Assembly: GCF_036388275.1 (NCBI RefSeq)
Contig: NZ_DASVSF010000022.1
Coordinates: 62,001 to 126,000, forward strand
Source of the DNA: Longimicrobium sp.
GTDB lineage: Bacteria > Gemmatimonadota > Gemmatimonadetes > Longimicrobiales > Longimicrobiaceae
Direction of reading: 5' to 3'
Length of the DNA: 64,000 bases
Below the pieces are notes generated by a model, which searched no databases, was not told the origin of the DNA, and saw only the letters and a list, made by a program, of their open reading frames with translations. Shown here one piece after another: positions 63,347 through 64,000 of the stretch; the stretch's first letter is position 1; the number at the start of each line of letters is the position of its first letter. The position numbers and the translations under genes are program-made.

Positions 63347-63934
63347 TAGAGTGTCGCGGACGATCGTCGTCATCCACGTGCCCGCGACTGATCGTTAACA
63401 AGGGTGTTACCAAGCACGATCCGACTTGGCTTTCCGCCGAATCGGGCGCAAACCTCCCCGTTCAACCTCCAACTTCCCGCATCGCCGCAACTTCCAGCCC
63501 CTTCGCTGTCTTCGACCGGCCCGATTGACTAGAGAACGCGCGCAATGCGCCTACAATCCGTGTTTCCTCCCGAGGACGATGCGGAACCCTCGCGTGCCCG
63601 GGATCGTGCGTCCTGCGCGATTCTGGGAGGTCGCCTTTTTCTCCATCAGGGGGCGGATCGAGGGGGGCCAAGGACGCGAGTTCGGCTTTCGTGTCGCTGC
63701 CGCGCCCGGGTTGAGATGCTCCCCAGGCAAGATCCTTCGGCCCACGTGGTGGCGGGTTGGAGCGGGTGCGGTGCGCTTGGGCCTCTGGATGACAGACGGT
63801 GTGGCGTGGGCCGTCAGAGGCGTGGGTCGGAGGCTTTCTGGACACACCCAACCCTGCCCCTGCAGCCGAAACGAGTCGAGGCCCGCTCTCCGGATGGGAG
63901 CGGGCCTCGTGATCTCTACCGAGCCGAGGTGGCT
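63336..63934. other. Intergenic region with operator remnants and a terminator, no convincing gene
   Basis: 599 bp. It starts with the operator at 63331-63346 and a half-site pair to 63410. Open frames of about 100-175 codons cross it on both strands but show no conserved motifs, no signal peptides and no ribosome-binding sites. The right part carries the terminator hairpin at 63878-63908. Confidence 0.65.
63878..63908 (-). terminator. Terminator of the minus-strand gene at the right edge
   Basis: Perfect 11-bp arms (GAGGCCCGCTC and its complement) with a 9-base loop, 27 bases downstream of the stop at 63935-63937. Confidence 0.8.
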
Positions 63935-64000
63935 TCAGTTGGTGCGGTAGCGCCGGCTTACCTCGTCCAGCCGCTTGCGCTCCTCTTCCGTGAGGGAGCC
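63935..64000 (-). CDS. C-terminal tip of a gene running in from beyond the window
   Basis: The minus strand is open from the window edge for 21 codons and ends in TGA at 63937-63935. The residues read GSLTEEERKRLDEVSRRYRTN. A helix of type LTEEE...LDEVS ends many aldo/keto reductases, and one also ends this way at the left of the window, but 21 residues are too few for a call. The terminator just downstream shows that a real gene ends here. Confidence 0.55.
   Translation of the reverse strand, partial: GSLTEEERKRLDEVSRRYRTN

Noticed and set aside
63426..63950. Open frame of about 174 codons after the TetR gene
   Set aside because: Low-complexity Arg/Pro-rich translation, no conserved motif, no ribosome-binding site, and it crosses the terminator at 63878-63908.

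Overview
The window is about 70% G+C and gene-dense, with many GTG starts and many 4-base ATGA/GTGA overlaps. A complete Kdo and lipopolysaccharide-export gene set shows a Gram-negative (diderm) envelope. Bacterial NHEJ genes (ku, ligD), abundant sensor kinases, DUF2911 and DUF4189 proteins and many secreted lipoproteins fit a Gemmatimonadota bacterium of the Longimicrobium type. That taxonomic call is inference; no rRNA or other marker is present to settle it.

Layout. 1-1108: end of an aldo/keto reductase and a spermidine-synthase-like methyltransferase. 1171-7194 (minus): a six-gene, end-to-end overlapping signalling operon made of a multi-PAS kinase, a small helical protein, a degenerate receiver with Glu at the phosphoacceptor position, a double-domain KaiC-like ATPase, a GAF kinase and a lipoprotein. 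7346-9780: amino-acid permease plus aminotransferase. 9877-15246: small membrane protein, DUF2911 protein, trpG fused by overlap to an outer-membrane barrel gene, a methyltransferase and a zinc-ribbon protein. 15295-18845 (minus): a response regulator and a hybrid kinase carrying four tandem, nearly identical 127-residue PAS units. 19070-20857: a secreted acidic protein and a ThrE-type exporter.

21168-31598 is the envelope core: kdsB, pyrG, a 105-aa unknown, kdsA, kdsC, kdsD, lptC, a long lptA-like gene, lptB with unusual extensions at both ends, and rpoN. This joins CTP supply, Kdo synthesis and activation, and the LPS-transport bridge in one co-directional run. 31595-36358 holds a glycosyltransferase, an overlapping antitoxin/nucleotidyltransferase-like pair, small secreted proteins, an STN-only protein and greA. 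36567-47135 is a glycan and surface region: lipoproteins, UPF0104 flippase-like protein, YfhO-type membrane protein, two GT4 enzymes, a methyltransferase and a polyprenol-phosphate mannose synthase. 47168-53226: a HEAT-repeat protein, a 552-bp intergenic region with nested inverted repeats and an AT-rich island, then ku-ligD.

53340-61300: a di-haem peroxidase-like lipoprotein; an ECF sigma / anti-sigma / metal-sensor-like trio; and a minus-strand surface cluster with a collagen-like protein carrying an S74 auto-chaperone, its collagen-less paralogue and two lipoproteins. 61459-63346: a membrane diguanylate cyclase and a divergent TetR regulator surrounded by several copies of a 16-bp palindromic operator. 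The window ends in the 3' tip of a minus-strand gene. No rRNA, tRNA, CRISPR array, prophage or transposase was recognised. The best candidates for something new are the KaiC-centred operon, the TetR operator array, the extended LptB, and the collagen/S74 surface cluster.
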